From: Hamadaea tsunoensis DSM 44101
GTDB taxonomy: Bacteria > Actinomycetota > Actinomycetes > Mycobacteriales > Micromonosporaceae
NCBI RefSeq assembly: GCF_000428945.1
Contig: NZ_AUAX01000003.1
Span: 186,001-250,000 of the forward strand
Length of the DNA stretch: 64,000 nt
Direction: 5' to 3'
In this document: positions 25,290-33,964 of the stretch, piece after piece
Layout: every line of letters begins with the position of its first letter
Position numbering within the stretch: the first letter of the stretch is position 1
Notes under the pieces: generated by a model
Told to the model about the DNA's origin: nothing
The model's database searches: none
The model's input: the letters and a program-made list of their open reading frames with translations, nothing else
Program-made: the position numbers and the translations under genes

Positions 25290-26584
25290 GCGGCACGCTC
25301 CGGTGTGGCGATGTCGGCGACCTGGTCGACCCGGCTCTGGCCGGGCACCTCCAGGTCGAAGAGCTCCCTGAGCAGCTGCGGATACGCCTCCCCGCCCGGC
25401 CCCGCCGCCAGCTGGCGTACGCGGACGGTCGGCTCGTGCAGCAGCCGCTGGACGATGCGGCGCATCGAGTGGGCGACCTCGCCGCGCTGCTCGTCGGTCA
25501 GGTCGGAGCGCCGGGCCAGCCGGGCGAGCTCCGCCGTGACCAGGTCCTCGGCGCGGGCCCGCAGGGCGGCGACGGTCGGCGCGACCTGGGAGCCGCGCTG
25601 CCAGGCGAGGAAGTTCGCGACCTCGGCGTCGACGATGGCCTGGGCCTCGGCCACGACCGGCGCGGCGTGACCGTGCTCGGCCGCTGATCCGGCGAGGTGC
25701 TCGACGTCGATCACGGTCAGGCCGAGCGCCTTCACGTCCGGGTGGACGTCGCGCGGCACGGCCAGGTCGACCAGGATCGGCCGGGCGGTCCCGAGCAGTT
25801 CGGGCGTCACCACGTACGCCATCGACGTCGTCGCGCTGATCACGATGTCGGCCTCGGCCACGAGCGCGGGCAGCGCCTGCATCGGGGCGGACGTCACGGC
25901 GTACGCGGAGGCGAGCCGGTCGGCCCGGTCGTCGCTGCGGTTCACGACGGTCAGCGTGCCGATGCCCGCGCGGGTCAGCCCGGACACGGCCAGCGAGCCC
26001 ATCGCGCCGGCGCCGACGACGACCGCCCGCCGGCCGGCCAGCGATCCGCTCGCGTCGAGCGCGGCGGCCTGCGCCAGCGCAGCGGTCACCATGCTGCGCG
26101 GGGCCTGGTCGATGCCGGTCTCGGCGTGGGCCCGCTTGCCGACCCGCAGCGCCTGCTGGAACAGCTCGTGCAGCAGGGCGCCGGCCGTCTCGGTCTCGGC
26201 GGCCAGCGCGTACGCGTCCCGCAGCTGGCCGAGGATCTGCTGCTCGCCGACGACCATCGAGTCCAGCCCGGCCGCGACCGCGAAGGTGTGCGCGACGGCC
26301 GCCTCGCCGTGGTGGACGTAGAGGCTGTCGGCGAGGTCCGCGGTCTCGACCCCGGCGACCTCGGCGAGCGCGCCGGCGATCTGGTGCAGGCCGGCGTGGA
26401 AGGCCGGAACGGCGGCGTAGAACTCGACCCGGTTGCAGGTGGACAGCGCGACGACCTCGGCGACGTGCGGCCCGGCCACGAGTTCCCGGAGCACGTCGGC
26501 CCGGTACGCGGGCGCGATGCTGAGGCGTTCGAGCAGCTCGACGCCGGCGGTGCGGTACGACGTGCCGACAACGATCAGGTTCAC
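25286..26584 (-). CDS. hemA: Glutamyl-tRNA reductase
   Basis: This 432-residue enzyme reduces glutamyl-tRNA to glutamate-1-semialdehyde, the committed step of the C5 heme pathway. The catalytic Cys50 is in ALSTCNRVEFY. The NADPH site reads VVVGAGAMGSLAVSGL and the tRNA-binding C-terminal helices end the protein. The GTG start overlaps the rex stop (GTGA). Placement directly behind the redox sensor Rex implies control of heme output by the NADH/NAD ratio, as known in Streptomyces. Confidence 0.95.
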   Translation of the reverse strand: MNLIVVGTSYRTAGVELLERLSIAPAYRADVLRELVAGPHVAEVVALSTCNRVEFYAAVPAFHAGLHQIAGALAEVAGVETADLADSLYVHHGEAAVAHTFAVAAGLDSMVVGEQQILGQLRDAYALAAETETAGALLHELFQQALRVGKRAHAETGIDQAPRSMVTAALAQAAALDASGSLAGRRAVVVGAGAMGSLAVSGLTRAGIGTLTVVNRSDDRADRLASAYAVTSAPMQALPALVAEADIVISATTSMAYVVTPELLGTARPILVDLAVPRDVHPDVKALGLTVIDVEHLAGSAAEHGHAAPVVAEAQAIVDAEVANFLAWQRGSQVAPTVAALRARAEDLVTAELARLARRSDLTDEQRGEVAHSMRRIVQRLLHEPTVRVRQLAAGPGGEAYPQLLRELFDLEVPGQSRVDQVADIATPERAA

Positions 26585-27456
26585 CGCTTCACCTCGGTCC
26601 GCACCGCGGCGAGCGCCTGTACGCGCGGCCGGCTGCCGTTCTTCGATCCGGTGTCCTTGACCCCGTTGTCCTTGGCCACGTTGTCCTTGGCCCCGTTCTT
26701 GGCGGGGGTCGCGTCCTTCGCCACGGTCGCGTCCTCGGCGGCCACCGGATCGCCGCCGTTGAACTTCGGCGCGCTCTTACGGTGCTCGTGGAAGGAAAGG
26801 ATCTGCAGCTCGACGGCCAGGTCGACCTTGCGGACGTCGACACCCTCCGGCACGGCCAGGAAGCAGGGCGCGAAGTTCAGGATGCTGGTGACGCCGGCGG
26901 CAACGAGGGCGTCGGCCACGCCTTGGGCGGCGCGGGCGGGCGTGGCGATCACACCGATCGCGATCCGGTCGTGGGTCACCGTGTCGGCCAGCTCGTCGAT
27001 GTGGCGTACCGCCAGGCCGTTGATGTTCTCGCCGATCCGGGCCGGGTCGGCGTCGAAGAGGGCGACGATCTGGAAGCCGCGGCTGGCGAAGCCCGCGTAA
27101 CCGGCGAGCGCGTGGCCGAGGTTGCCGAGCCCGACGAGGGCGACGCCCCGGCACAGGGTCAGGCCGAGCACCTGCTCGATCTGCTCGATGAGGTGCGCGA
27201 TGTCGTAGCCGACCCCACGGGTGCCGTAGGAGCCGAGGTGGGAGAGGTCCTTGCGCAGCTTGGCGGAGTTCACGCCCGCCGCGGCGGCGAGGCCCTCACT
27301 CGAGACGGTGTCGTGCCCGGCGTCGAGGAGCTGATGCAAGGAACGCAGGTACTCCGGGAGACGAGCGACGGTTGCGTCGGGCAGATCCGGAAAATCCGGA
27401 CCCGCACCATTACGGGGATCCAGTCCGGCTTCACCACCGGATCTCTGCTGACTCAT
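26581..27456 (-). CDS. rex: Redox-sensing transcriptional repressor Rex
   Basis: This 291-residue repressor has a winged-helix DNA-binding domain (about 25-90, VSSEGLAAAAGVNSAKLRKDLSHLG) and a Rossmann domain sensing NADH (GLGNLGHALAGY). The C-terminal swapped helix region includes LNFAPCFL. Beyond about residue 245 there is an unusual low-complexity tail rich in Lys, Asp, Ala and Asn (repeats like AKDN/AKNG) not typical of compact Rex proteins. The ATG at 27456 gives the normal N-terminus. A Rex-type operator lies about 100 bp upstream. Confidence 0.93.
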   Translation of the reverse strand: MSQQRSGGEAGLDPRNGAGPDFPDLPDATVARLPEYLRSLHQLLDAGHDTVSSEGLAAAAGVNSAKLRKDLSHLGSYGTRGVGYDIAHLIEQIEQVLGLTLCRGVALVGLGNLGHALAGYAGFASRGFQIVALFDADPARIGENINGLAVRHIDELADTVTHDRIAIGVIATPARAAQGVADALVAAGVTSILNFAPCFLAVPEGVDVRKVDLAVELQILSFHEHRKSAPKFNGGDPVAAEDATVAKDATPAKNGAKDNVAKDNGVKDTGSKNGSRPRVQALAAVRTEVKR

Positions 27457-27554
27457 GTGACTCCGTGCCGACTCGGCCTGCGGTATGCGGACCCCGAGCG
27501 GCACACGCCGGCCGGCTGTGCTATCGGAGCCCGTCGCGTTCACAGAGTAGGCGC

Positions 27555-27572
27555 TTGTGAAGACGTGCACAA
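27555..27572. promoter_or_regulatory. Predicted Rex operator (ROP)
   Basis: TTGTGAAGACGTGCACAA matches the known Rex site TTGTGAAC-like inverted repeat (TGTGAA ... TTCACA) except at one arm position. It lies about 100 bp upstream of the rex start in the rex/phosphatase intergenic region. A further TTCACA lies just upstream (around 27540). The site implies autoregulation of rex-hemACDB. Confidence 0.75.
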
Positions 27573-27899
27573 ATCGCGATCTTGAAAGCGTCGAGGCGTC
27601 TGTGATGGTGAGCGCCCACCCCGGCGCCGTCCGGCGGCGAGAGATGCCCCCGCGGCACACCTGCCCTCCATTCTCGCCGCGCGACCGGCGGAGGGTGGGC
27701 GCTGCACCGTGATTATTTCGCAAAAGGCAACAAACACCCCGCCGTGGCGCGCCGACCGAGCCGCCGGCCCGTCCCCCGAACAAGTGGTCCCGAGCCCGAA
27801 ACGCGGGCTTCCAACAAGATCGACAACCGTCTCCCGCCGCCGGCGAGGGTGACGCAGATCGCTGCCGGACGCGCGTACGCGCACCCTAGGGTGAACCGC

Positions 27900-28532
27900 G
27901 TGAGACATCTCGTCTGGGACTGGAACGGAACCCTCCTCAACGACATGCCGCTGGTCGTGTCGTCCACCAACGCGGCCCTCGTGGCGGCGGGCGGACTGCC
28001 CACGACCGAAGACGAGCACCGGCGCGACTTCCGCCGGCCGATCATCGACTACTACGGCGAGACGCTGGGGCGCGTCCTCACGCAGGCCGAGTTCGCCCGG
28101 CTCGACGAGGTGTTCCACCAGGCGTACAAGACCGGGCTGGAGACCTGCGACCTGGCCGGCGACGCGCGGACCGCCCTCGGCACCTGGACCGGTACGCAGT
28201 CCCTGCTCAGCATGTGGTTCCACGACGAACTGGTGCCGACGGTGGACGGGTTCGGCCTGACGGCGAACTTCCGGCGGGTCGACGGGCTCAAGACCGGCAT
28301 CACCGGCGGCTTCAAGGCCGAGCACCTGATCGTGCACCTGAAGGAGCTCGGGATCGACGGATCCGAGGTCGTCATGATCGGCGACTCCGTGGACGACGCG
28401 GACGCGGCCGCCGCGGTCGGTGCCGCCTGCGTGCTCTACACCGGCGGATTCACCGATCCGCGCCGGTTGCGGGCGGTCGGCGTACCGGTGGCGGACTCGC
28501 TCCTGGAAGCCGTGGCGATCGCGTCCCGTTAG
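27900..28532 (+). CDS. HAD-family hydrolase (phosphatase)
   Basis: This hydrolase of about 210 residues has the nucleophile motif DWNGTLLND near the N-terminus (DxNGT variant of DxDGT), the conserved Lys region and the acidic motif VMIGDSVDDADAAAAVG. A helical cap fits the phosphoglycolate phosphatase-like subgroup. GTG 27900 or GTG 27891 is the start; CTAGGGTGA precedes. The substrate is unknown. It is divergent from rex and converges with the glutaredoxin gene with a 4-bp overlap. Confidence 0.85.
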   Translation: MRHLVWDWNGTLLNDMPLVVSSTNAALVAAGGLPTTEDEHRRDFRRPIIDYYGETLGRVLTQAEFARLDEVFHQAYKTGLETCDLAGDARTALGTWTGTQSLLSMWFHDELVPTVDGFGLTANFRRVDGLKTGITGGFKAEHLIVHLKELGIDGSEVVMIGDSVDDADAAAAVGAACVLYTGGFTDPRRLRAVGVPVADSLLEAVAIASR

Positions 28533-28768
28533 GGTCTGCCCGAGGCGGCCAGGTCGCGCTGGAGGCGGGCGCCTTCGACCCGCCAGTAGCCGTGCTCCTT
28601 GCCGTCGAGCATGATCACCGGGATCCGGTCGCCGTACTCGGCCTCCAGGTCGAGGTCGCCGGAGATGTCGACCTCGGTGAAGCCGATCTCCAGCCGGCGC
28701 AGCTCGGCCACCGCGTCCTCGCACAGGTGGCAGCCGGTCCGGGTGTAGAGGGTCACTCGCTCAGGCAT
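28529..28768 (-). CDS. Glutaredoxin-family protein
   Basis: This 79-residue thioredoxin-fold protein has the redox motif CHLC near residue 13 (YTRTGCHLCEDAVAEL) and the cis-Pro loop RIPVIMLDG. Short members of this group lie near heme genes and serB-like genes in other actinobacteria. Its start lies within the 3' end of the upstream acyl-CoA synthetase gene (8-bp overlap), so the pair is coupled. Electron donor and partner are unknown. Confidence 0.88.
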   Translation of the reverse strand: MPERVTLYTRTGCHLCEDAVAELRRLEIGFTEVDISGDLDLEAEYGDRIPVIMLDGKEHGYWRVEGARLQRDLAASGRP

Positions 28769-30371
28769 CCCGCAACATTACTTTGCGGACCTTGCCGATC
28801 GCGGAGTGCGGCAGCTCGGGGACGAACGAGATCACCGCGGGGCACTTGAACCGGGCGAGATTGCGCTCGCAGTGCGTACGCAGTTCGGCCTCGGTCACCT
28901 GGCCGTCGGCGGCCCGCACGACGAAGGCGCGGACGGACTGGCCCCGGACCGGGTCGGGCTGCCCGACGACGGCCGCCTCCGCCACCCCCGGGTACGCGGT
29001 CAGCACGATCTCGACCTCGTAGGGGTAGACGTTGAAGCCGTTGACCAGGATCAGTTCGCCGATCCGGTCGACGAGGAAGAGGTCCCCGTCGTCGTCCGCG
29101 TACGCGACGTCGCCCGTGGCCCACCAGCCGTCCGCGTCCGGGCCGCCCCGGCCGTCGGGCCAGTAGCCGGAGAACAGGTTGTCGCCGCGGACGACGATCT
29201 CGCCCGGGTCGCTGCCGGGGCTGTCCGGCGCCTCCAGCTCGAGCCCGCCGGAGTCCTCTTCGGACAGTGGTTCGCCGGCCCGCCACACGTCGTCGCCGGT
29301 GGACGAGACCAGGCGCAGTTCCACACCGGGCAGCGGCCGGCCGATCGAGCCGGTCTTCGGCTGCGGACCGGCCAGCGTCGAGGTGAGCACCGGCGCGGTC
29401 TCGGTGAGCCCGTAGCCGACGTTCACCGGCACCCCGGTGATCGCCGTGAACCGCCGGGCCGTCGCCGTCTCGAGCGGGGCGGCCCCGCAGACCGCCACGC
29501 GTACGCTGGCGAAAGGCGAGCCGGAGGCGAGATTGCCGGTCCAGAGGGTGAACATCGAGGGCACCCCGACCACGACGGTGACGTGCTCCTCCGCGATCTG
29601 CCGGAGGGAGTCCTCGGCGTCGAACCGCTCGGACAGCACGCCGCACGCGCCGTGATAGGCGATCGCGCCGAGTCCGCTGTTCAACCCGTACGCGTGGAAC
29701 ATCGGCAGCGCCAGCAGGACGGTGTCGAGGGCCGTGACGATCGGCGGGTCCACCGCGTCGAGTTGCACATGGTTGGCGATCAGCGCGCGGTGCGTGAGCA
29801 TCGCGCCCTTCGGTGCGCCCTCCGTGCCCGAGGTGTAGAGCAGGACGGCCAGGTCGCTGTCCGCGGGCGGCCGCGGGTTCGGCGCGACGTCGCGCGCCAG
29901 GGCCCGCCCCAGCACCGTCGCGGCGTCGGCCGAGGCGTCGCACGTGTACGCCCAGCGCAGCGCCGGCAGTTCGGAGGAGATCCCGGCGACGGCCATGGCC
30001 ACGCCCTCGGTCGCCAGCAGGATGCTCGCGCCCGAGTCGACGAGAACGTGGCGCAGTTCGCGGGCGGTGTACCCGGGGTTGACCGGCACCGCGACCAGAC
30101 CTGCGCGCAGGGTGGCGAAGAAGGCGACGACGAAGGCGGGCACGTTGGGCAGCGCGATCGCGACCCGGGCCGGGCTGCCGTCCGCGCCGGGTGCGTTGAG
30201 GCCGCGCAGACCGGCGGCGACCGAGTCCACCTGGGAATCCAGCTGCGACCAGGTGACGGTGGCGCCGCCGTGGCGCAGCGCGGGCCGGTCGCCCTGCTCG
30301 CGCGCGGCGCGTTTCACATATCCCGCGAGCGTTCCGTACGCCGAGAGCTGAGCCGCGATCGCATCCCGCAT
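28761..30371 (-). CDS. AMP-dependent acyl-CoA synthetase/ligase
   Basis: This 536-residue adenylating enzyme shows the AMP-binding motif LLYTSGTEGAPKGAMLTH, the A5 region VGYGLTETAPV, A7 WWATGDVAYAD and the A10 lysine near the C-terminus (HSAIGKVRKV). It activates a carboxylate, probably a fatty acid, as acyl-AMP and then a CoA thioester. ATG 30371 is preferred as the family N-terminus. The ribosome site is poor and a GTG or ATG upstream cannot be excluded. It overlaps the glutaredoxin gene. Confidence 0.88.
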   Translation of the reverse strand: MRDAIAAQLSAYGTLAGYVKRAAREQGDRPALRHGGATVTWSQLDSQVDSVAAGLRGLNAPGADGSPARVAIALPNVPAFVVAFFATLRAGLVAVPVNPGYTARELRHVLVDSGASILLATEGVAMAVAGISSELPALRWAYTCDASADAATVLGRALARDVAPNPRPPADSDLAVLLYTSGTEGAPKGAMLTHRALIANHVQLDAVDPPIVTALDTVLLALPMFHAYGLNSGLGAIAYHGACGVLSERFDAEDSLRQIAEEHVTVVVGVPSMFTLWTGNLASGSPFASVRVAVCGAAPLETATARRFTAITGVPVNVGYGLTETAPVLTSTLAGPQPKTGSIGRPLPGVELRLVSSTGDDVWRAGEPLSEEDSGGLELEAPDSPGSDPGEIVVRGDNLFSGYWPDGRGGPDADGWWATGDVAYADDDGDLFLVDRIGELILVNGFNVYPYEVEIVLTAYPGVAEAAVVGQPDPVRGQSVRAFVVRAADGQVTEAELRTHCERNLARFKCPAVISFVPELPHSAIGKVRKVMLRDA

Positions 30372-30925
30372 GGGGGATGAGTATATGGGGACCCGTCGTT
30401 CCCCGGACTCCGCTCGCGTCCCGGGGACCGCCGCAGGGGGAGCCATGCAGGAGCCGCTCGCGAAAAGTTCTCCGACACGGCCGGCGCGTACGCCCGTTGA
30501 GGTTGCTGTAAGTCACCCTTCGGCGTGAATCCTTTTGCCGGTCATGCCCGAGTTTTTCCGCGCTATATAGGGGGTTTCGTCTCTCGGCGTGTTGGTCTCG
30601 ACACGCCGTGCGATCTGCGCAGCGAAACCGCACAACGTGTGCGACAGCCCTCCGTATACGCGGGAAATACTTCGGCTCGATGGCCGGAGAAGTTTTCCCC
30701 CGAATTTCCTGAACACACACACCAGGGTGGCTTTGGCCCTATCATTCCGAGGGTCGGGTCACCCGTTTTGGCATGATCCGACACCCCTCAGCCCGAGGAG
30801 GCCGCTGTGCCCGTTCTTGCACCGCACCCGTGCTTAATGGGTGTTTGTCGGCTTATGGTGAGAGACGCACCGTTTGCACCCGCACACCCCTGCGGAGCGG
30901 CAAGCGGGCGCTCGGAGGTGACGGC
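30372..30925. other. 554-bp intergenic region upstream of the BldN-type sigma gene
   Basis: No credible gene is seen here. The region is less GC-rich than the coding neighbourhood. It holds an exact inverted repeat CGGCGTGT (30585-30592) / ACACGCCG (30601-30608) with an 8-bp spacer and an AT-rich CTATATAGG near 30573. It ends in GGAGGTGA 5 bp before the sigma-factor start. The length fits the long, multiply regulated upstream regions known for bldN in Streptomyces. In-frame ATGs upstream of the sigma start lack family sequence. Confidence 0.55.
30585..30608. promoter_or_regulatory. Inverted repeat, candidate operator upstream of bldN
   Basis: CGGCGTGT and ACACGCCG form an 8-bp inverted repeat around TGGTCTCG. 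It is 318 bp from the sigma-factor start and could be a BldD- or other regulator site or a transcript hairpin. No specific regulator can be named from the sequence. Confidence 0.35.
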
Positions 30926-31861
30926 ATGACAAGCAGTGCGTACTACGGCATGAGTCCAGAGGTGTTCGCCGCACGGTTGGCGCTCACCGACGGCCTGACC
31001 GCCCTTCGCACTTCTCTTAACGAACTACTGCGCAATCCGCTACTCAGCGTCACATCGCCTGGCGACGGGGGCACCCGTGTCCGGACGCGTACCAAGACGA
31101 ACGACGGGCACCACGCACCGGTGAAGCCGGTCGGCGGGCGGGCCAACGGCCGTCCGGTCGCACCCGCACAGGGCGGCGCGGCGGCACCGGTACTGCCGGA
31201 CAACGCCGACACGACGCGGCTGCCGGACGAGACGGAGACCACCCGCATTCCCGGGCAGGACCCGCCGCCGTTCCCGAGCCGGCCGGATCCGTCGGACGCC
31301 GCGGCCGAGGTGTGGGCACTCGTGGAACGGGCCCAGGGTGGGGACGCGGGAGCGTTCGGGCTGATCTACGACCGGTACGTCGACACGGTGTTCCGGTTCA
31401 TCTACTTCCGCGTGGGCAACCGGCCGCTGGCCGAGGACCTCACGTCGGACACGTTCCTGCGCGCGCTCAAGCGGATCGGCAGCTTCACCTGGCAGGGCCG
31501 CGACCTCGGCGCCTGGCTGGTCACCATCGCCCGCAACCTGGTCGCCGACCACTTCAAGTCGGGCCGGTACCGCCTGGAGGTGACCACCGGTGACGTCCTG
31601 GACGCCGACCGGGAGGACCGCGGACCCGAAGGCAGCCCCGAGGCCGCCGTCGTGGACCACATCACCAACGTGGCGTTGCTCACCGCCGTCAAGCAGCTGA
31701 ACCCGGAGCAGCAGGAGTGCATCGTCCTGCGGTTCCTGCAGGGCTTCTCGGTCGCCGAGACCGCTCAGGCCATGGGCAAGAACGAGGGGGCGATCAAGGC
31801 CCTGCAGTACCGGGCCGTCCGCGCCCTCGCCCGATTGCTGCCGGAGGGACTCAACTCGTGA
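30926..31861 (+). CDS. bldN: ECF sigma factor, BldN-like, with long N-terminal pro-region
   Basis: This 311-residue sigma factor has sigma region 2 (about 130-215, YDRYVDTVFRFIYFRVGNRP ... DTFLRALKRI) and region 4 (about 250-305, LNPEQQECIVLRFLQGFSVAETA). A preceding 120-residue N-terminus begins TSSAYYGMSPEVFAARLALTDGL and is rich in Pro/Thr. In Streptomyces BldN is made as a pro-protein with such an extension and drives chaplin and mycelial genes. GGAGGTGA lies 5 bp upstream. Codons around residues 17-35 use unusually many T/A-ending codons (CTT, ACT, TCT, CTA). Proximity to rex-hem supports orthology. Confidence 0.85.
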   Translation: MTSSAYYGMSPEVFAARLALTDGLTALRTSLNELLRNPLLSVTSPGDGGTRVRTRTKTNDGHHAPVKPVGGRANGRPVAPAQGGAAAPVLPDNADTTRLPDETETTRIPGQDPPPFPSRPDPSDAAAEVWALVERAQGGDAGAFGLIYDRYVDTVFRFIYFRVGNRPLAEDLTSDTFLRALKRIGSFTWQGRDLGAWLVTIARNLVADHFKSGRYRLEVTTGDVLDADREDRGPEGSPEAAVVDHITNVALLTAVKQLNPEQQECIVLRFLQGFSVAETAQAMGKNEGAIKALQYRAVRALARLLPEGLNS

Positions 31862-31985
31862 GACGCGTCACCCCACACCCGCGCGTAACCGAGACAGCCG
31901 CGACGGCGTTTGACCGAATGCGACCGGGATGCCCACAGGGGCCCCCGGCGTACTCAGCCGCGACCAGCGAAGGGGGGTGCCAGCG

Positions 31986-33059
31986 GTGAACGCTCTCTTC
32001 GACCGTCGGCAGACCGAACGCTTCGCCCAGCTCTTGGACGAGGCGAGCGGCGGTCGGCGCCATCACTCGCGTACCCGGTTGGACGATCGCCTCGCCGACC
32101 ACGTCCACCTCGCCGATCAGCTGCGCAACACGTATGTTCCCGGCCCGTCCGCCGACTTCCGTTCGGGCCTGCGGGCCCAGCTGATGGCCAAGGCGGAACG
32201 GGACGGCATCGGCGCGACCGCGACCGAGCCTGAGGAGCCCGTCTTCGTCAGGCCGGCCCGGTCGCGTACGCGGATCGCCATCGTCGCCGGCATCGCGACC
32301 GGTGCCGTGGCGGTGTCGGGCATCTCGATGGCCAGCGGCGACGCGAACCCCGGGGACGCTCTCTACCAGGTGAAACGCTCGACCGAGAAGGCCCAGTTGG
32401 CACTCGCCAGCTCGGACCTGTCGCGTGGGCAGCTCTACCTGGAGTTCGCCCGCACCCGGCTCGCCGAGGCCAACGCGGTACGCAAGAACCCGGCCGGCTT
32501 CAACGCGGCCCTCGCCGACATGGACTCGAACACCGTGGACGGCGTACGCCTGCTGACGGCCACCGCGACGACGCACAAGGATCCGGCCGCCCTGGACCGG
32601 CTCGACAGCTTCGTCACCGAGCAGAAGCGGCTCATCGGCCAGCTGACCGGCCTGGTCGACCTGCCGTCGCGGCAGCGGATCGACGCTTCCGTGACGTTAC
32701 TCGACGCCATCGGGGCCCGGTCGCGCGCGCTGCGTACGGCGCTCGCCTGTGGTGCCGGAACGGCCGGCAAGGGCACCGACGACCTCGGACCGATCGCGGC
32801 GCTGTGCGCGCCGGCGGCGGCCGGCGGTTCCGGGGCAACGACCATGCCGGGTACGACGGAACAGCAGAGCGGTACCGGTTCGGTGAAGGGCGGCGGCACC
32901 CCGGCCGGCGCTTCGAAGCCCGCAACCGCGCCGTCGACGAACACCTCCCCCGCCGCGACCGCACCGTCGGCGAGCCCGACGCCGGCCCCCACGGCCAGCG
33001 AAGACGGCGGCATCCTGGGCCAGCTCGGCCGGATCCTCGGCGGGTTGCTCGGCGACTGA
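31986..33059 (+). CDS. DUF5667 transmembrane anti-sigma factor, RsbN-like
   Basis: This 357-residue protein has a cytoplasmic N-terminus (ALFDRRQTERFAQLLDEASG, about 1-80), a single membrane helix (about 95-115) and an extracytoplasmic DUF5667 helical domain (GDALYQVKRSTEKAQLALA, about 120-240). A Thr/Pro/Ser-rich tail ends in an amphipathic GGILGQLGRILGGLLGD. In Streptomyces the gene behind bldN encodes the membrane anti-sigma RsbN; position and topology suggest the same role. The GTG start follows GGGGGGTG after a 124-bp gap. Confidence 0.8.
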   Translation: MNALFDRRQTERFAQLLDEASGGRRHHSRTRLDDRLADHVHLADQLRNTYVPGPSADFRSGLRAQLMAKAERDGIGATATEPEEPVFVRPARSRTRIAIVAGIATGAVAVSGISMASGDANPGDALYQVKRSTEKAQLALASSDLSRGQLYLEFARTRLAEANAVRKNPAGFNAALADMDSNTVDGVRLLTATATTHKDPAALDRLDSFVTEQKRLIGQLTGLVDLPSRQRIDASVTLLDAIGARSRALRTALACGAGTAGKGTDDLGPIAALCAPAAAGGSGATTMPGTTEQQSGTGSVKGGGTPAGASKPATAPSTNTSPAATAPSASPTPAPTASEDGGILGQLGRILGGLLGD

Positions 33060-33073
33060 TCGCAACCTGTGCT

Positions 33074-33109
33074 ACGTGTGGGCGTCACCTGATGGTGGCG
33101 CCCACACGT
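33074..33109 (+). terminator. Hairpin terminator after the anti-sigma gene
   Basis: ACGTGTGGGCG (33074-33084) pairs with CGCCCACACGT (33099-33109). The stem continues through a T-G wobble and CACC/GGTG to a TGAT loop, giving about 16 base pairs. It stands 15 bp after the anti-sigma stop and before the next gene. No long T-run follows. Confidence 0.65.
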
Positions 33110-33164
33110 GTGCGTAACCGCTACGCTCGGACAGGTGCCGGACAAGATCGGAGGAGACATCGCC

Positions 33165-33962
33165 GTGACGTCGTCGCCCGTGGTGCGTACAACGGCCGCG
33201 GCCGCGTTCTTCGACCTGGATAACACGGTCATGCAGGGCGCGTCCCTCTACTACTTCGCGCGCGGGCTCGCCGCGCGTAAGTACTTCACCACGGGGGACC
33301 TGCTCAAATTCGGCTGGAGCCAGCTCAAGTTCCGGCTGTTCGCCCACGAGGACGCCGGGGACATCAGCGAAGCCCGGGAGGCGGCGCTCGCCTTCATCGC
33401 GGGCTGGAAGGTCGAGGACGTCCGGCGGCTGAGCGAAGAGATCTTCGACGAGCTGATCGCCGAACGGATCTGGGCCGGTACGCGCGCCCTCGCGGAACAG
33501 CACATCGCCCACGGCGACCGGGTCTGGCTGGTCACCGCGGCCCCGGTCGAACTGGGCGAGGTGATCGCCCGGCGGCTCGGGCTGACCGGCGCGCTCGGCA
33601 CCGTGGCGGAGATCCGCGACGGCGTCTACACCGGCCGGCTGGTCGGCGACATGCTGCACGGCCCGGCCAAGGAGACGGCCGTCCGGGCCCTCGCCGCCGC
33701 TGAAGGCATCGACCTGGCCGACTGCTACGCGTACTCGGATTCCGTGAACGACCTGCCGATGCTCGGCGCGGTGGGGCACCCGACGGCGGTGAACCCGGAC
33801 AGCTCGCTGCGCCGGCACGCGCGGGCCCGCGGCTGGCAGATCCGTGACTTCCGGACCACGCGCAAGGCCGCGAAGGTGGCGGTTCCGGCGACGCTCGCGG
33901 CAGGGGTGCTCGCGGGCGCGGTCACGGCGGGCCTGGCGATCCGCAACCGCAACAAGGACTGA
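33165..33962 (+). CDS. HAD-IB phosphatase (SerB1-like) with C-terminal membrane segment
   Basis: This 265-residue phosphatase has the nucleophile motif AFFDLDNTVMQG and the domain LVTAAPVELGEVIARRLG. The acidic motif YSDSVNDLPMLGAVGHPTAVNPD matches SerB1/CicA-type enzymes. A final hydrophobic stretch (VPATLAAGVLAGAVTAGLAI) could anchor it to the membrane. Related genes stand beside the acyltransferase/galE2 cluster in mycobacteria, so a lipid-phosphate role is possible. The GTG at 33165 is preceded by GGAGGAG. Dispersed palindrome copy 3 begins 2 bp after the stop codon. Confidence 0.85.
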   Translation: MTSSPVVRTTAAAAFFDLDNTVMQGASLYYFARGLAARKYFTTGDLLKFGWSQLKFRLFAHEDAGDISEAREAALAFIAGWKVEDVRRLSEEIFDELIAERIWAGTRALAEQHIAHGDRVWLVTAAPVELGEVIARRLGLTGALGTVAEIRDGVYTGRLVGDMLHGPAKETAVRALAAAEGIDLADCYAYSDSVNDLPMLGAVGHPTAVNPDSSLRRHARARGWQIRDFRTTRKAAKVAVPATLAAGVLAGAVTAGLAIRNRNKD

Positions 33963-33964
33963 AT

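Noticed and set aside
30773-30925. 51-residue N-terminal extension of the BldN-like sigma factor
   Set aside because: The upstream in-frame ATG gives a Cys/Arg-rich peptide without family similarity, whereas GGAGGTGA stands right before the chosen ATG.
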